A DNA stretch of 30,390 nucleotides from Deltaproteobacteria bacterium UBA4427 (lineage in GTDB: Bacteria; Myxococcota_A; UBA9160; UBA4427), in assembly GCA_002390675.1 (NCBI GenBank), contig DGPZ01000123.1, positions 27,202 to 57,591 of the forward strand, given 5' to 3'. Below, one piece after another: positions 7,382-14,909 of the stretch. The translations under genes were made by a program, and so were the position numbers. Every line of letters starts with the position of its first letter. The stretch's first letter is position 1. Under the pieces are notes generated by a model. That model worked only from the letters and a program-made list of their open reading frames with translations. It was not told the origin of the DNA and made no database searches.

Positions 7382-8257
7382 CTACTTCGACACGGGCGAC
7401 GCGTGAGCGTCGTCAGCGAGCTTAAGAGGTGTGAAGAGCGTGCGGCCGAACTTGTCGAGGCCGAAAGCACCGATCGCGCGCTGCGTCTTCTTTGTGAGGA
7501 GGAAGCGTTCGAGTTCCTCGGCTTCGCTCGTGTGCAGGGGACGTTCGAAGCGCGAGCTGTCGAGCTGAAGGATCGAGTAGATGTTCCGCAGAGAAGACCC
7601 AGGCTTCGAAAGGACCTCAAGGCCGACTCGCTTGTGGAACGCCAGGAAGGTGCCGATATCGCTGAGGATATAGTAGCGACGTTCGCCGGCGATTTGGAGC
7701 GATAGGCCCATGCCTGTGCCGGTTCGCACGAGCCGATCGCGGTCTGCTTCGGGGTCTAGCCCGGCTGCGTGGAAGAGTGCCTTTTCGCGCTTGTGCGTAC
7801 CCGAATCGTCGGAGCGGCTGACCCAGCCAGCGCCAGCGGCGTCGATGCGGCGGATCGCGTCTTCGGGCGAGATTGCGGAGGAGATCTTGGCGGGATCTTT
7901 TGCCGGTCCGGCGATCACGAAGAAGTTCTCCATGAAGGGCGTGCGCCGAGTGACTATGCCTTCGTCGACGAGGACTTTTTCGCTTGCGGGTGCGTGAGTG
8001 AGGAGGAGGTCGGCATTGCCTTCACGGCCCATACGGAGCGCGGCACCGGTGCCGACAGCAATCACACGGACACGGATGCCGGTCGCCTCGGTGAACTCGG
8101 GGAGCAGGGTGTCGAGCAGCCCCGAGTCACGCACGCTCGTTGTCGTTGCAAGGATCATGGACCGCTTGTCCGCGGCTCCGCTGGGGGACGTGATCAGCGC
8201 GGCGAGAGCGAAAGCGATGAGCGCAGTTTTCGGGAGGGTTCGGCTGCGAGCAAGCAT
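7382..8257 (-). CDS. tupA: Periplasmic tungstate-binding protein
   Basis: A 291-residue exported solute-binding protein: a basic N-terminus, hydrophobic core (11-24) and a cleavage-like site near SPSGAAD (25-30). The mature protein begins with the TTTS motif (38-41) followed by RDSGLL, the block characteristic of the tungstate-specific TupA family, as opposed to ModA. PFMENFFV and the SRSDDSGTHKREK block are also typical. It is expected to bind tungstate tightly in the periplasm and hand it to TupB/TupC. It is the first gene of the operon. A GGAAAGG-like site lies about 12 nt before the ATG. Tungsten is used by tungstopterin enzymes such as formate dehydrogenases and aldehyde oxidoreductases, none of which is in this window. 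Confidence 0.9.
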   Translation of the reverse strand: MLARSRTLPKTALIAFALAALITSPSGAADKRSMILATTTSVRDSGLLDTLLPEFTEATGIRVRVIAVGTGAALRMGREGNADLLLTHAPASEKVLVDEGIVTRRTPFMENFFVIAGPAKDPAKISSAISPEDAIRRIDAAGAGWVSRSDDSGTHKREKALFHAAGLDPEADRDRLVRTGTGMGLSLQIAGERRYYILSDIGTFLAFHKRVGLEVLSKPGSSLRNIYSILQLDSSRFERPLHTSEAEELERFLLTKKTQRAIGAFGLDKFGRTLFTPLKLADDAHASPVSK

Positions 8258-8569
8258 CTAGGTGTTCGGCCTTTCCTTGGACGGGTGTGGGGCTTTGGGT
8301 GGTGGCGCGGGAGCTTAGTTCACGCCGGGAGGTCCGCCATCCGGCCCGAATTCGCGTGCTCTTTCAATTTTCAGAATCGGGTAGGAAATAGTCGATTGAG
8401 TACTTGAAACGTCTAATTATGGTCTTTGCCAGCAGAGTCGGGGGGATCGAGACTTGTGCTGCCCGTTACCGTGATGCGCTGGCAGGTCCCCGCGTGATTT
8501 GGCGCGTCTGAGTAAATGTTCTGGCGGCGCGGCGTTATAGCGGGGGGCCGCGCAGGAGGCTCCGTACGC
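8258..8569. other. Leader and intergenic region upstream of tupA
   Basis: This 312 bp stretch lies between tupA and the crotonase gene, both leftward. It presumably holds the tup promoter. Molybdate and tungstate operons are sometimes controlled by ModE/TunR-type sites or by a Moco/Tuco riboswitch. I see short GC-rich inverted segments around 8290-8340 but cannot fit them to either model. No gene is recognised. Confidence 0.4.
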
Positions 8570-9376
8570 CTAGCGTCCGGTGTACTTCGGATCTCGCTTT
8601 TCCATGAACGACACGAGGGACTCACGGAAGTCATCGGTCTGGAAGAGCTGCATGAGCTCCGCCATGACGTTTGAGGTGTTGGCCTCAAAGGTCGAATCGA
8701 GTCCTTGTCGCATCGTTCGCTTGGTTGCGGCCATGGCGAGAGGTGGATTTCCGGCGAGCTCGCTAGCCCAAGACATGGCTTCGTCGAGAAGCTCGTCATG
8801 GGGAATGATGCGATTTGCTAGGCCGAGGCGTTCTATGTCCGCGGATTCTAGGATGCGTCCGAGAAGCGAGATTTCGCAGGCCTTATGCCAGCCGACGAGA
8901 CGGGGAAGAAGCCAAGTGCCGCCGCTTTCGGGGAGGACGCTGCGGCGAATCGGCGGGACGAAGCGCGCGCGATCGGAGGCGAGGACGAAATCGCAGCCGA
9001 GGGCGAGATCCATCCCGTATCCGGCGGCGGCGCCATTCAGCGCACAGACGATCGGCGTGTCCATTCGACGCATAACAAAGGGTGGGTGCTCGTTGATCTT
9101 GAAGCCCTTGGACGAGCCCGAAACGTCGGTCTCGCCAGAGGAAACATCCTTGAGGTCGAGGCCTGAGCAGAACGCCCGGCCGTTTCCGGTCAGCAGAATT
9201 GCGCGGACGTCGTAGTCGTGTTCCGCTTTGAGAAAGATCTCGGAGAGCATGGTGATGGTTTGGCCGCCGATCGAATTCATACGATCCGGACGGTTGAACG
9301 TCACCTTGAGTACGTGGCCGATTCGTTCAGTCAGGACATCCTGCTTGGCTTCAGCTGATTCGTCGGTTTTGGACAT
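8570..9376 (-). CDS. Crotonase-fold enoyl-CoA hydratase/isomerase
   Basis: A 268-residue crotonase superfamily protein acting on a CoA thioester in the cytoplasm. The oxyanion-hole blocks are present (FCSGLDLKD near 70-78 and NGAAAGYGMDLAL near 115-127). The segment LPESGGTWLLPRLVG resembles the isomerase-type PaaG/Eci motif (PDSGGTW) with Glu in place of Asp. The position of the first hydratase glutamate (PEI in classical enoyl-CoA hydratases) reads PPI, while the second is present in CEISLLG. An isomerase-like or other crotonase reaction is therefore as likely as hydration. The C-terminus EKRDPKYTGR is typical of the family. AGGAG lies 7 nt before the ATG. The gene is 74 bp downstream of the methyltransferase-lipoprotein gene, in the same direction. 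Confidence 0.88.
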   Translation of the reverse strand: MSKTDESAEAKQDVLTERIGHVLKVTFNRPDRMNSIGGQTITMLSEIFLKAEHDYDVRAILLTGNGRAFCSGLDLKDVSSGETDVSGSSKGFKINEHPPFVMRRMDTPIVCALNGAAAGYGMDLALGCDFVLASDRARFVPPIRRSVLPESGGTWLLPRLVGWHKACEISLLGRILESADIERLGLANRIIPHDELLDEAMSWASELAGNPPLAMAATKRTMRQGLDSTFEANTSNVMAELMQLFQTDDFRESLVSFMEKRDPKYTGR

Positions 9377-9450
9377 GATCGTTCTCCTGGCGGCGGATGC
9401 CTAACGTTGAAAAGGGTCGAATAGGGCGGCTGAAGGTGGCTAGTACCAAA

Positions 9451-10179
9451 TTAGTTGAGGCGTTCAAAATGAAGAATGTAGTTGTCGTCGAGGCCGTCGA
9501 TCTCAATGTCATTGGTAAGGCGGAAGCCCGCGGCCTCGATCTCGGCTTGAAAGACTTCGCGGGATGCGCGCACGTGCTTGTAGATGAAATCGTTGGTGAC
9601 GCCTTCTATGCGGTGGAATTCGATGACCACGAGAGATCCGCCGGGACGGATTGCGGCGTGAAGGCTGGCTAGAGACGCTTCCGGCGTCTCGAAGTGATGA
9701 TAGACATCGCAGATGAAGGCGAGATCCGTCGAAGCTTCCTCGAGCTCGACCGAGGCAGTTGTTCCTTCGACGACATAAAACTGACCGAGGCCTCGCGAGA
9801 TCTTTTCTTTACGTAGGTGATCTATAAAACCTGGAGAGATTTCGACGCCAAAGACCTTACCTGTGCGGCCAACGGCTTCCGCAAAGAGGAAGCTAAAGAA
9901 ACCCGTTCCGGCACCAATGTCCGCTACAGTGTCTCCGGGCGTTAGGTCGAGGGCTTCTACGATTTCGAATCGCTTGGCGTAGACGCCTCGAGATTCCCCC
10001 TCGAATCGGTCTTTGTACCGATCGACATCCATGTCCTCTGAGAGGAAATTATCGTTGATGCCGTCCGGGAGGTCGTTTGGCCGATCTGCATCCGGCTTTG
10101 CGCAAGCTGCACTGAGCAGAGTGATGAGGCTGAGAGTGGCTGCGATGAGGGCCGTTCGAGAAGTCATGAGCCAAAACAT
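9451..10179 (-). CDS. Putative lipoprotein or exported class I SAM methyltransferase-like protein
   Basis: A 242-residue protein whose C-terminal about 200 residues carry a class I Rossmann methyltransferase domain: motif I VADIGAGTGFFS, a motif-II acidic strand VFGVEIS, and FICDVYHHFE with RPGGSLVVIEF as later motifs. The unusual part is the N-terminus, a hydrophobic segment ending in LLSAACAKP, which looks like a lipoprotein signal with Cys26. The start at 10179 is supported by an AGAGG site 6-7 nt upstream. A longer frame to 10269 lacks this and would bury the signal. If the export signal is real, a SAM-dependent fold sits outside the cytoplasm, where SAM is not normally available. Substrate unknown. 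It is divergent from a second methyltransferase gene. Confidence 0.82.
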   Translation of the reverse strand: MFWLMTSRTALIAATLSLITLLSAACAKPDADRPNDLPDGINDNFLSEDMDVDRYKDRFEGESRGVYAKRFEIVEALDLTPGDTVADIGAGTGFFSFLFAEAVGRTGKVFGVEISPGFIDHLRKEKISRGLGQFYVVEGTTASVELEEASTDLAFICDVYHHFETPEASLASLHAAIRPGGSLVVIEFHRIEGVTNDFIYKHVRASREVFQAEIEAAGFRLTNDIEIDGLDDNYILHFERLN

Positions 10180-10442
10180 ATTGATCCTCTTAGGAAATGC
10201 GAGAGCGCTGGGGTGGATCGGCGCGCCAGTTGAGTAGAGGCGCATGTTCAGCAGAGAGGACTCTGGCACAGCTTGGTGCCAAGGACTCGGTCGTCGAGTT
10301 TCGGTGGTTCCCCTCGACTATCCCCATCTGCGATCAGCACTCGGCGTTGCGGCAGATTACCCCTCAATCTGCTTCCATCGACCGTGGGCCGAACGTGCAG
10401 CGCCGCTCCTGCCGCCCAATCCCTGTGCGGCGAGGACCAGGT

Positions 10443-11063
10443 ATGGGTTTCTACGAGAACCACATCTTGCCGCGAATCATCGACTCCGCCTGCTCGACTA
10501 AACCGATCTTGAAGCAGCGTGAGAAGATCGTGCCCCAGGCGAAAGGGCGGGTTCTCGAAGTGGGTATGGGCTCCGCGATCAATCTGCCCTTTTATAATGC
10601 GGACAATGTCGAGATGGTCTGGGGACTCGAGCCCTCGGAAGGGATGAGGCTTAAAGCTGCACCGCGACTTTCGCAGTCAGCCTTTCCCGTCGAATGGTTG
10701 GGGCTGCCAGGCGAAGAAATTCCGCTCGATGACAATGCGGCGGACACGGTCTTGTTGACGTTTACGCTTTGCACGATTCCCGATTTCGCCAAGGCACTAG
10801 AGCAGATGCGGCGCGTGCTGAAGCCGGGCGGAAAGCTTCTATTCTCAGAGCACGGCTCCGCCCCGGATGAAGACGTACGCAAGTGGCAGGATCGCGTGAA
10901 CCCAGTTTGGAAGATTTTCGCGGGCGGCTGCAACATCAATCGTGACGTGCCGCGACTACTCAAAGAGTCGGGCTTCAAGATCGAATCGCTCGACACAATG
11001 TACTTGCCGGGCACACCTAGGGTCGCGGCTTTCCAGTACTGGGGCGTCGCCAGCGAGCGTTAG
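10443..11063 (+). CDS. Class I SAM-dependent methyltransferase (METTL7/UbiE-like)
   Basis: A 206-residue cytoplasmic methyltransferase. Motif I is VLEVGMGSAINLPFY (37-51), followed by a GLEPSEGM acidic loop (the ribose-binding region), TFTLCTIPD and LKPGGKLLFSEHG (motifs IV and VI). The NLPFY and SEHG features are shared with METTL7-like thiol methyltransferases and generic UbiE-type proteins, so the substrate stays open. The start at 10443 is preferred because the homologous region begins there and GAGGA precedes it by about 6 nt. The frame is open upstream to 10197, but that part has no domain character. The 263 bp between this gene and the divergent lipoprotein methyltransferase should contain both promoters. 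Confidence 0.85.
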   Translation: MGFYENHILPRIIDSACSTKPILKQREKIVPQAKGRVLEVGMGSAINLPFYNADNVEMVWGLEPSEGMRLKAAPRLSQSAFPVEWLGLPGEEIPLDDNAADTVLLTFTLCTIPDFAKALEQMRRVLKPGGKLLFSEHGSAPDEDVRKWQDRVNPVWKIFAGGCNINRDVPRLLKESGFKIESLDTMYLPGTPRVAAFQYWGVASER

Positions 11064-11103
11064 GCTCGCCGGGCCGACCCGCCGGAGCGGTGTCTCAGCG
11101 CGC

Positions 11104-11925
11104 TTAGGTCCAAAGCGCTAGGGCGCTCATTGAGGCGATTCCAGAAGTGAGCACGCACCATTTAGCGAAGCGCCCTCCCGGCGCGGGGAATTCGTCGCGC
11201 AGAATGTCGAAGGTCGCGACGTAGATGAAGGTACCGGCGGCGATTGAGAGGAAGCTGGCTTCTAGTATGGCGCCGAGGTCGCCTTCGACATTTGCGCCGA
11301 GCAGTGCGCCGAGCAGACCGCCGAGCGGCGTTGCTGAAGCAAAGAGGATCACTAGCGTCCAGGCCTGCCTAGCGGGTAGAGCGCTTCGGGCGAGAGAGAC
11401 ACCAAGGGCGAAGCCGGCCGCCGATTTGTGCGCGACGATCGCGAGCGAAATGACGAGGGCGCGAGAGAGGTCAGGCTCGGCTCCAAGGGCAAGCCCAGCG
11501 AGCAAGGCGTGAATCGAGAGCGCCGTGAGCACGGCGTATGCAGAGAGCGATTCAGGGCTATCCGCGTGCGTGTCATGAAGATTGGTTTCGGCAATTCGCG
11601 CAAACCGCTCTCCGGAGGGCGCGTGAACTTCTTCGTGGGCATGTTCGGGCAAAAGCACGTGCTCGACGAGCAACATGAATGCGAAGGCAAATCCCGCAAG
11701 CGCGAAGGCCATCGGATAGTCGTAGCCGAGCGTGATCCATGTGCGATTCGCTTCTGGCAGCATATGGACGAGGCCCGCCGCAAGAAACACTCCGGCGGCA
11801 AAGGCATTGCCCCACCCGAGGAGGTGCTCGTGGGTAGAGCTTCCCCGCCGAATGAGCGGGATGGCCGCTCCGATCGCGCCGGCAACCAGAATCGCGATGA
11901 GCAGGGCGAGCTTAACTCCAAACAC
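11104..11925 (-). CDS. ZIP-family divalent metal transporter
   Basis: A 273-residue, eight-segment membrane protein of the ZIP family (zinc or iron uptake). Metal-site motifs are visible: HMLPEA (54-59) in TM2, His139 in HALLAGLALG (TM4) and His166 in HKSAAGFALG (TM5). A histidine-rich loop lies between TM3 and TM4 (residues about 89-120, HVLLPEHAHEE and later histidines), as usual for ZIP proteins. Both N- and C-termini end close to hydrophobic segments. Metal specificity cannot be read from sequence. It lies 73 bp downstream of the DUF5718-like gene in the same direction. No Zur or Fur box was recognised upstream. Confidence 0.9.
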   Translation of the reverse strand: MFGVKLALLIAILVAGAIGAAIPLIRRGSSTHEHLLGWGNAFAAGVFLAAGLVHMLPEANRTWITLGYDYPMAFALAGFAFAFMLLVEHVLLPEHAHEEVHAPSGERFARIAETNLHDTHADSPESLSAYAVLTALSIHALLAGLALGAEPDLSRALVISLAIVAHKSAAGFALGVSLARSALPARQAWTLVILFASATPLGGLLGALLGANVEGDLGAILEASFLSIAAGTFIYVATFDILRDEFPAPGGRFAKWCVLTSGIASMSALALWT

Positions 11926-11998
11926 GCTATGCCTCGATTTGGGGAACTAAGGGTTAGTTGAAAGATGAGTCGAATAGAACGTACGGCGGAACGAAGTG

Positions 11999-12838
11999 TT
12001 AGAGGACGTCTTGTCGAAGTAGCGAGATGCCTTGGCTGGCGGCGGCGTCATTACTCTCGGCGAGGACACGAATCGCAGCCTCGTCGAAGCGCGTTTCATC
12101 GTATACAGCAACGATGACTTGATCGCCTCGTTCAAGGAAGGTCGTCTCTCCATACTCCGTATAGCGAGTTGCTCCGATACTGATCAATGTTTGCGCAGGG
12201 CGTCCCGCGACGGCGAGCCACTCGGAGATATTTTCAAGCGGGCCTTCATCGACCTGGTCGTTTAGTTTGACGACGAGCCATGCGAGAAGCTGCTCGTAAA
12301 TGTAGCTATAGCTGGCGGCAGGTGAATCGACGCCATAGGCGGCGACGGTACCGTTTCGCTTCAGGAAGGACGCGATTCGGTATCGATCGAGAATACCGCC
12401 CTTCGAGAATTGATCGATCTCGATCGATTGCGCTGAGGTCCCCTTCGTGTCTGCGCCCCAGTTCTTCTTTTCGCTGATCTTCTTCGCGCCCTCACGTCGA
12501 ATGGAACAATCGTTGTGAGCCATGGCCTGCCTGGGGGTGACCGACGTTACGCGGTCGCCCTCCCACTCGAGATCGCATAACAAGGCGATCTCGGGCTCCG
12601 GTTGATGATTTTCGTCATCTGATCCGAGTCGAACGCGGTCCGCAGAAATCGGAAAGGTGTGAAGGAAATGGTCACCATCCGCTGGGATGTAGAAAGGAAA
12701 GACGCCCTTCGGTGCATTGGGATCCTCGATTACGAGATCCTTGAAGTCGCTGGCTTCGCCGGCCTGTTCGAGATGACCCGTGAAGTTGCCGGCGACGCCG
12801 AGGCCGATCACGTTTTTGAGGTTAGAGATGCTACTCAC
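11999..12838 (-). CDS. DUF5718-like conserved protein
   Basis: A 279-residue soluble protein. Its N-terminus, GLGVAGNFTGHLEQAGEASD (13-32), and the central block NDCSIRREGAKKISEKKNWG match what I recall of the uncharacterised DUF5718 family. The central block also recalls the 'NDxSxR' loop of fumarylacetoacetate hydrolase-like enzymes, so a metal-dependent hydrolase or lyase fold is a possibility, not a conclusion. The start is GTG at 12838, with AGGAG 8-9 nt upstream. No signal peptide. Function unknown. It is upstream of the ZIP gene, and the context does not reveal a pathway. Confidence 0.75.
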   Translation of the reverse strand: MSSISNLKNVIGLGVAGNFTGHLEQAGEASDFKDLVIEDPNAPKGVFPFYIPADGDHFLHTFPISADRVRLGSDDENHQPEPEIALLCDLEWEGDRVTSVTPRQAMAHNDCSIRREGAKKISEKKNWGADTKGTSAQSIEIDQFSKGGILDRYRIASFLKRNGTVAAYGVDSPAASYSYIYEQLLAWLVVKLNDQVDEGPLENISEWLAVAGRPAQTLISIGATRYTEYGETTFLERGDQVIVAVYDETRFDEAAIRVLAESNDAAASQGISLLRQDVL

Positions 12839-13090
12839 GGGGCTGGCTCCTGATTCAGATGCATTCGATTCATTGAAGCTATGGATCCGGCGTGAGATGG
12901 AGCGATTGGCTCGGGCCGTTTGGGCAAATGGGGCCGCAACCTAAGCGCTCAAGGAGTCGTGCCGGGTAAGAGTCGGGCGGCGCATTCTAGCAGGGGATTT
13001 CGCTTCGCCGGTTCAGCTTCCGGCGACTTGGAATCGAATTCCGGCAGCCAAAAAAGTGTCGTTGTTCTCGGGCCAAACGCCCGCAGCTAG

Positions 13091-13153
13091 GAATTAGGGG
13101 CTCGCTTCGAAGAATTGAGCGCCGGCGGTCAAGAATTAGGCGCTTGAGGCCAA
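13091..13153. repeat. Three degenerate 21-bp units starting GAATT
   Basis: Units beginning GAATTA, GAATTG and GAATTA start at 13091, 13112 and 13133, exactly 21 bp apart, and share GAATT followed by a G-rich GGCGC-like part. Another GAATT occurs at 13036. The last unit contains the stop codon of the amidohydrolase gene. The units are too diverged to call an active repeat. Confidence 0.35.
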
Positions 13154-14329
13154 AAATCGCGTGGCGATCGTCGCATGGAGAGCGGCCCCGAGAGCCATGG
13201 CATCCTCGTCCAGCATCATTTGGCTCGAATGACAGGGCGCCGGTTCCTTCGTTCCCGGAGGACGAACGCCGAGGAGGACCATGGCGCCCGGGGTGCGCCG
13301 GAGAACGTACGAGAAGTCCTCCGCGCCCATGACCGGTTGGGGGAGGGCGAGTACGGACTGGTCGCCCATGAGATCACGAATCGTGTCGCTCGCGAAGGCT
13401 TCGAAGGCCGTGTCGTTTACGACGACGGGATAGCCGCTCTGAATTTCGATGATCGCTTCGGCGCCGTGCGCCTTGGCAATTCCTTCGGCAACTCGCGGCA
13501 AACCTTCAAGGAGCCGTGCTCGCGTTCGATCCGAGAGCGCCCGCATGGTTCCTGCGAGCTGAACCGAGTTGGCGATGACGTTATTCGCTGTCCCTGCATG
13601 GATTTGTGAGACCGTAAGTACGCCCGGATCCGTCGCGGGAATCTGTCGCGTGACGAAACTCTGGAGTGCGGACACGATCTCGCAGGCGATCGGAATCGGA
13701 TCTATGCAGTCATGCGGCATGGAGGCGTGACCGCCGCGTCCCTTGACCTCAATATTGAAATCATCGAAGGAGGCCATGATCGCCCCGGGCTTCGTGCCGA
13801 CCATGCCGGTTGGGATTTGTGGCGCGACGTGAATTGCGAAGGCGCCGTCGGTTTCGGGCATGCCTTCCTCGAGCATCACCTCCGCGCCGCCATAACATTC
13901 TTCCCCGGGCTGGAACATGAAGACGACATCGCCCGCAAGCGTGTCACGCGCGCCCGCAAGAATTCGCGCCGCTCCTGCCAGCATGGAGACATGTGCATCG
14001 TGACCGCATGCATGCATCCTGTTCTCGTGCCGGCTGGCGAAGGGAAGCCCCGTTTCTTCGGGCATAGGGAGCGCGTCCATATCTCCGCGCAAGAGTATGC
14101 TTCGGCCCGGGCGGGCTCCGCGAAGCGTGGCGACAATCCCGCTCGTCTTTTTGTGGAGATCGATCTCGAGATCAAGATCCGCCAGATCGTCTAGGATCTG
14201 CTTCCGCGTGGCGGGCGTGTCGAGACCGAGTTCCGGCTCCTCGTGGATGCGTCGGCGCAAATCGACGAGGCGCGGTTGCAGCCCCCTCGCCGTATCGAGC
14301 AGTGTTTTGGAGTCGGGAGTCGTCGACAT
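13136..14329 (-). CDS. M20-family amidohydrolase (hippurate hydrolase / aminoacylase type)
   Basis: A 397-residue zinc-type M20D amidohydrolase, cleaving N-acyl amino acids or similar amides in the cytoplasm. Metal ligands are visible: Cys108 and His110 in ACGHDAH, Glu143/Glu144 in QPGEECYGGAEVM, His167 in AIHVAP, and a C-terminal His in APCHSSQ. The dimerisation-domain block KGRGGHASMPH is present. The N-terminus (LRRRIHEEPELG) is the standard family start. The ATG at 14329 is preferred because GAGG lies 6 nt upstream. An ATG 12 nt earlier has no such site. The gene is divergent from a cupin gene, with about 110 bp between them. The physiological substrate is unknown. Confidence 0.92.
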   Translation of the reverse strand: MSTTPDSKTLLDTARGLQPRLVDLRRRIHEEPELGLDTPATRKQILDDLADLDLEIDLHKKTSGIVATLRGARPGRSILLRGDMDALPMPEETGLPFASRHENRMHACGHDAHVSMLAGAARILAGARDTLAGDVVFMFQPGEECYGGAEVMLEEGMPETDGAFAIHVAPQIPTGMVGTKPGAIMASFDDFNIEVKGRGGHASMPHDCIDPIPIACEIVSALQSFVTRQIPATDPGVLTVSQIHAGTANNVIANSVQLAGTMRALSDRTRARLLEGLPRVAEGIAKAHGAEAIIEIQSGYPVVVNDTAFEAFASDTIRDLMGDQSVLALPQPVMGAEDFSYVLRRTPGAMVLLGVRPPGTKEPAPCHSSQMMLDEDAMALGAALHATIATRFLASSA

Positions 14330-14439
14330 GAGGGACCTCATTCGGGTTTCTAGGGCGCGGCGACTGCCTTACCCTCAGATGCGCATCATACCACCCAGTT
14401 GCCGCGTTCCCGGCTCACTTGACTGAACAGGAGTTTCTG

Positions 14440-14895
14440 ATGGACCTCATGGCCCCCCCCGAATCGATCCACATTGGTGCCGATGACCTGCCCTTCGTCG
14501 ATCTTGGCGATGGCTCGAAGCTGAAAGTCTTGCAGGTCAAGCGCGGCGAAAATCTCTGGATCATCGAAAACATCTTCCAAGCCGGCTATGAGGTGATGCG
14601 TCATCGTCACACCGGCCCGGTTTTCGGCTACACGACCTCCGGCGCTTGGAAGTACAAGGAGTACGACTACGTAAATCGCGCGGGTTCTTTTCTCTATGAG
14701 CCCGCTGGATCAGTGCATACGCTCCAATGTGTCGAGGACGATACGCGCGTCTGGTTTCAGATGTACGGCTCGAATGTCAATCTCGATGAAAACGACAACA
14801 TCGTCAGCGTGATCGATGCCTCGACTACACTCGCGTTCTACATAGAAGCGTGCAAACAGGCAGGGCACGGCGAGCCCAACGTGTTAGTCGAATAG
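14440..14895 (+). CDS. Cupin dioxygenase-like protein (2,4'-dihydroxyacetophenone dioxygenase family)
   Basis: A 151-residue single-domain cupin. Metal-site residues are visible as His55 and His57 in MRHRHTGPVFGY, a glutamate near 74 and His93 in GSVHTLQ, with the spacing known for 2,4'-dihydroxyacetophenone dioxygenase-like proteins, which cleave aromatic ketones using iron. The block GAWKYKEYDYVNRAGSFLYEPAG is typical of this family, which also includes many acetylacetone-cleaving-like cupins, so the substrate should not be assumed. The start at 14440 is preferred because AGGAG lies 7 nt upstream. A TTG at 14419 would add seven residues containing that site. It converges on a crotonase gene 14 bp away. 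Confidence 0.85.
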   Translation: MDLMAPPESIHIGADDLPFVDLGDGSKLKVLQVKRGENLWIIENIFQAGYEVMRHRHTGPVFGYTTSGAWKYKEYDYVNRAGSFLYEPAGSVHTLQCVEDDTRVWFQMYGSNVNLDENDNIVSVIDASTTLAFYIEACKQAGHGEPNVLVE

Positions 14896-14909
14896 CGAAT
14901 CGTCGGAGT

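Noticed and set aside
8258..8569. Moco/Tuco riboswitch upstream of tupA
   Set aside because: I could not fit the conserved core by eye, so it is left as a check and not called.
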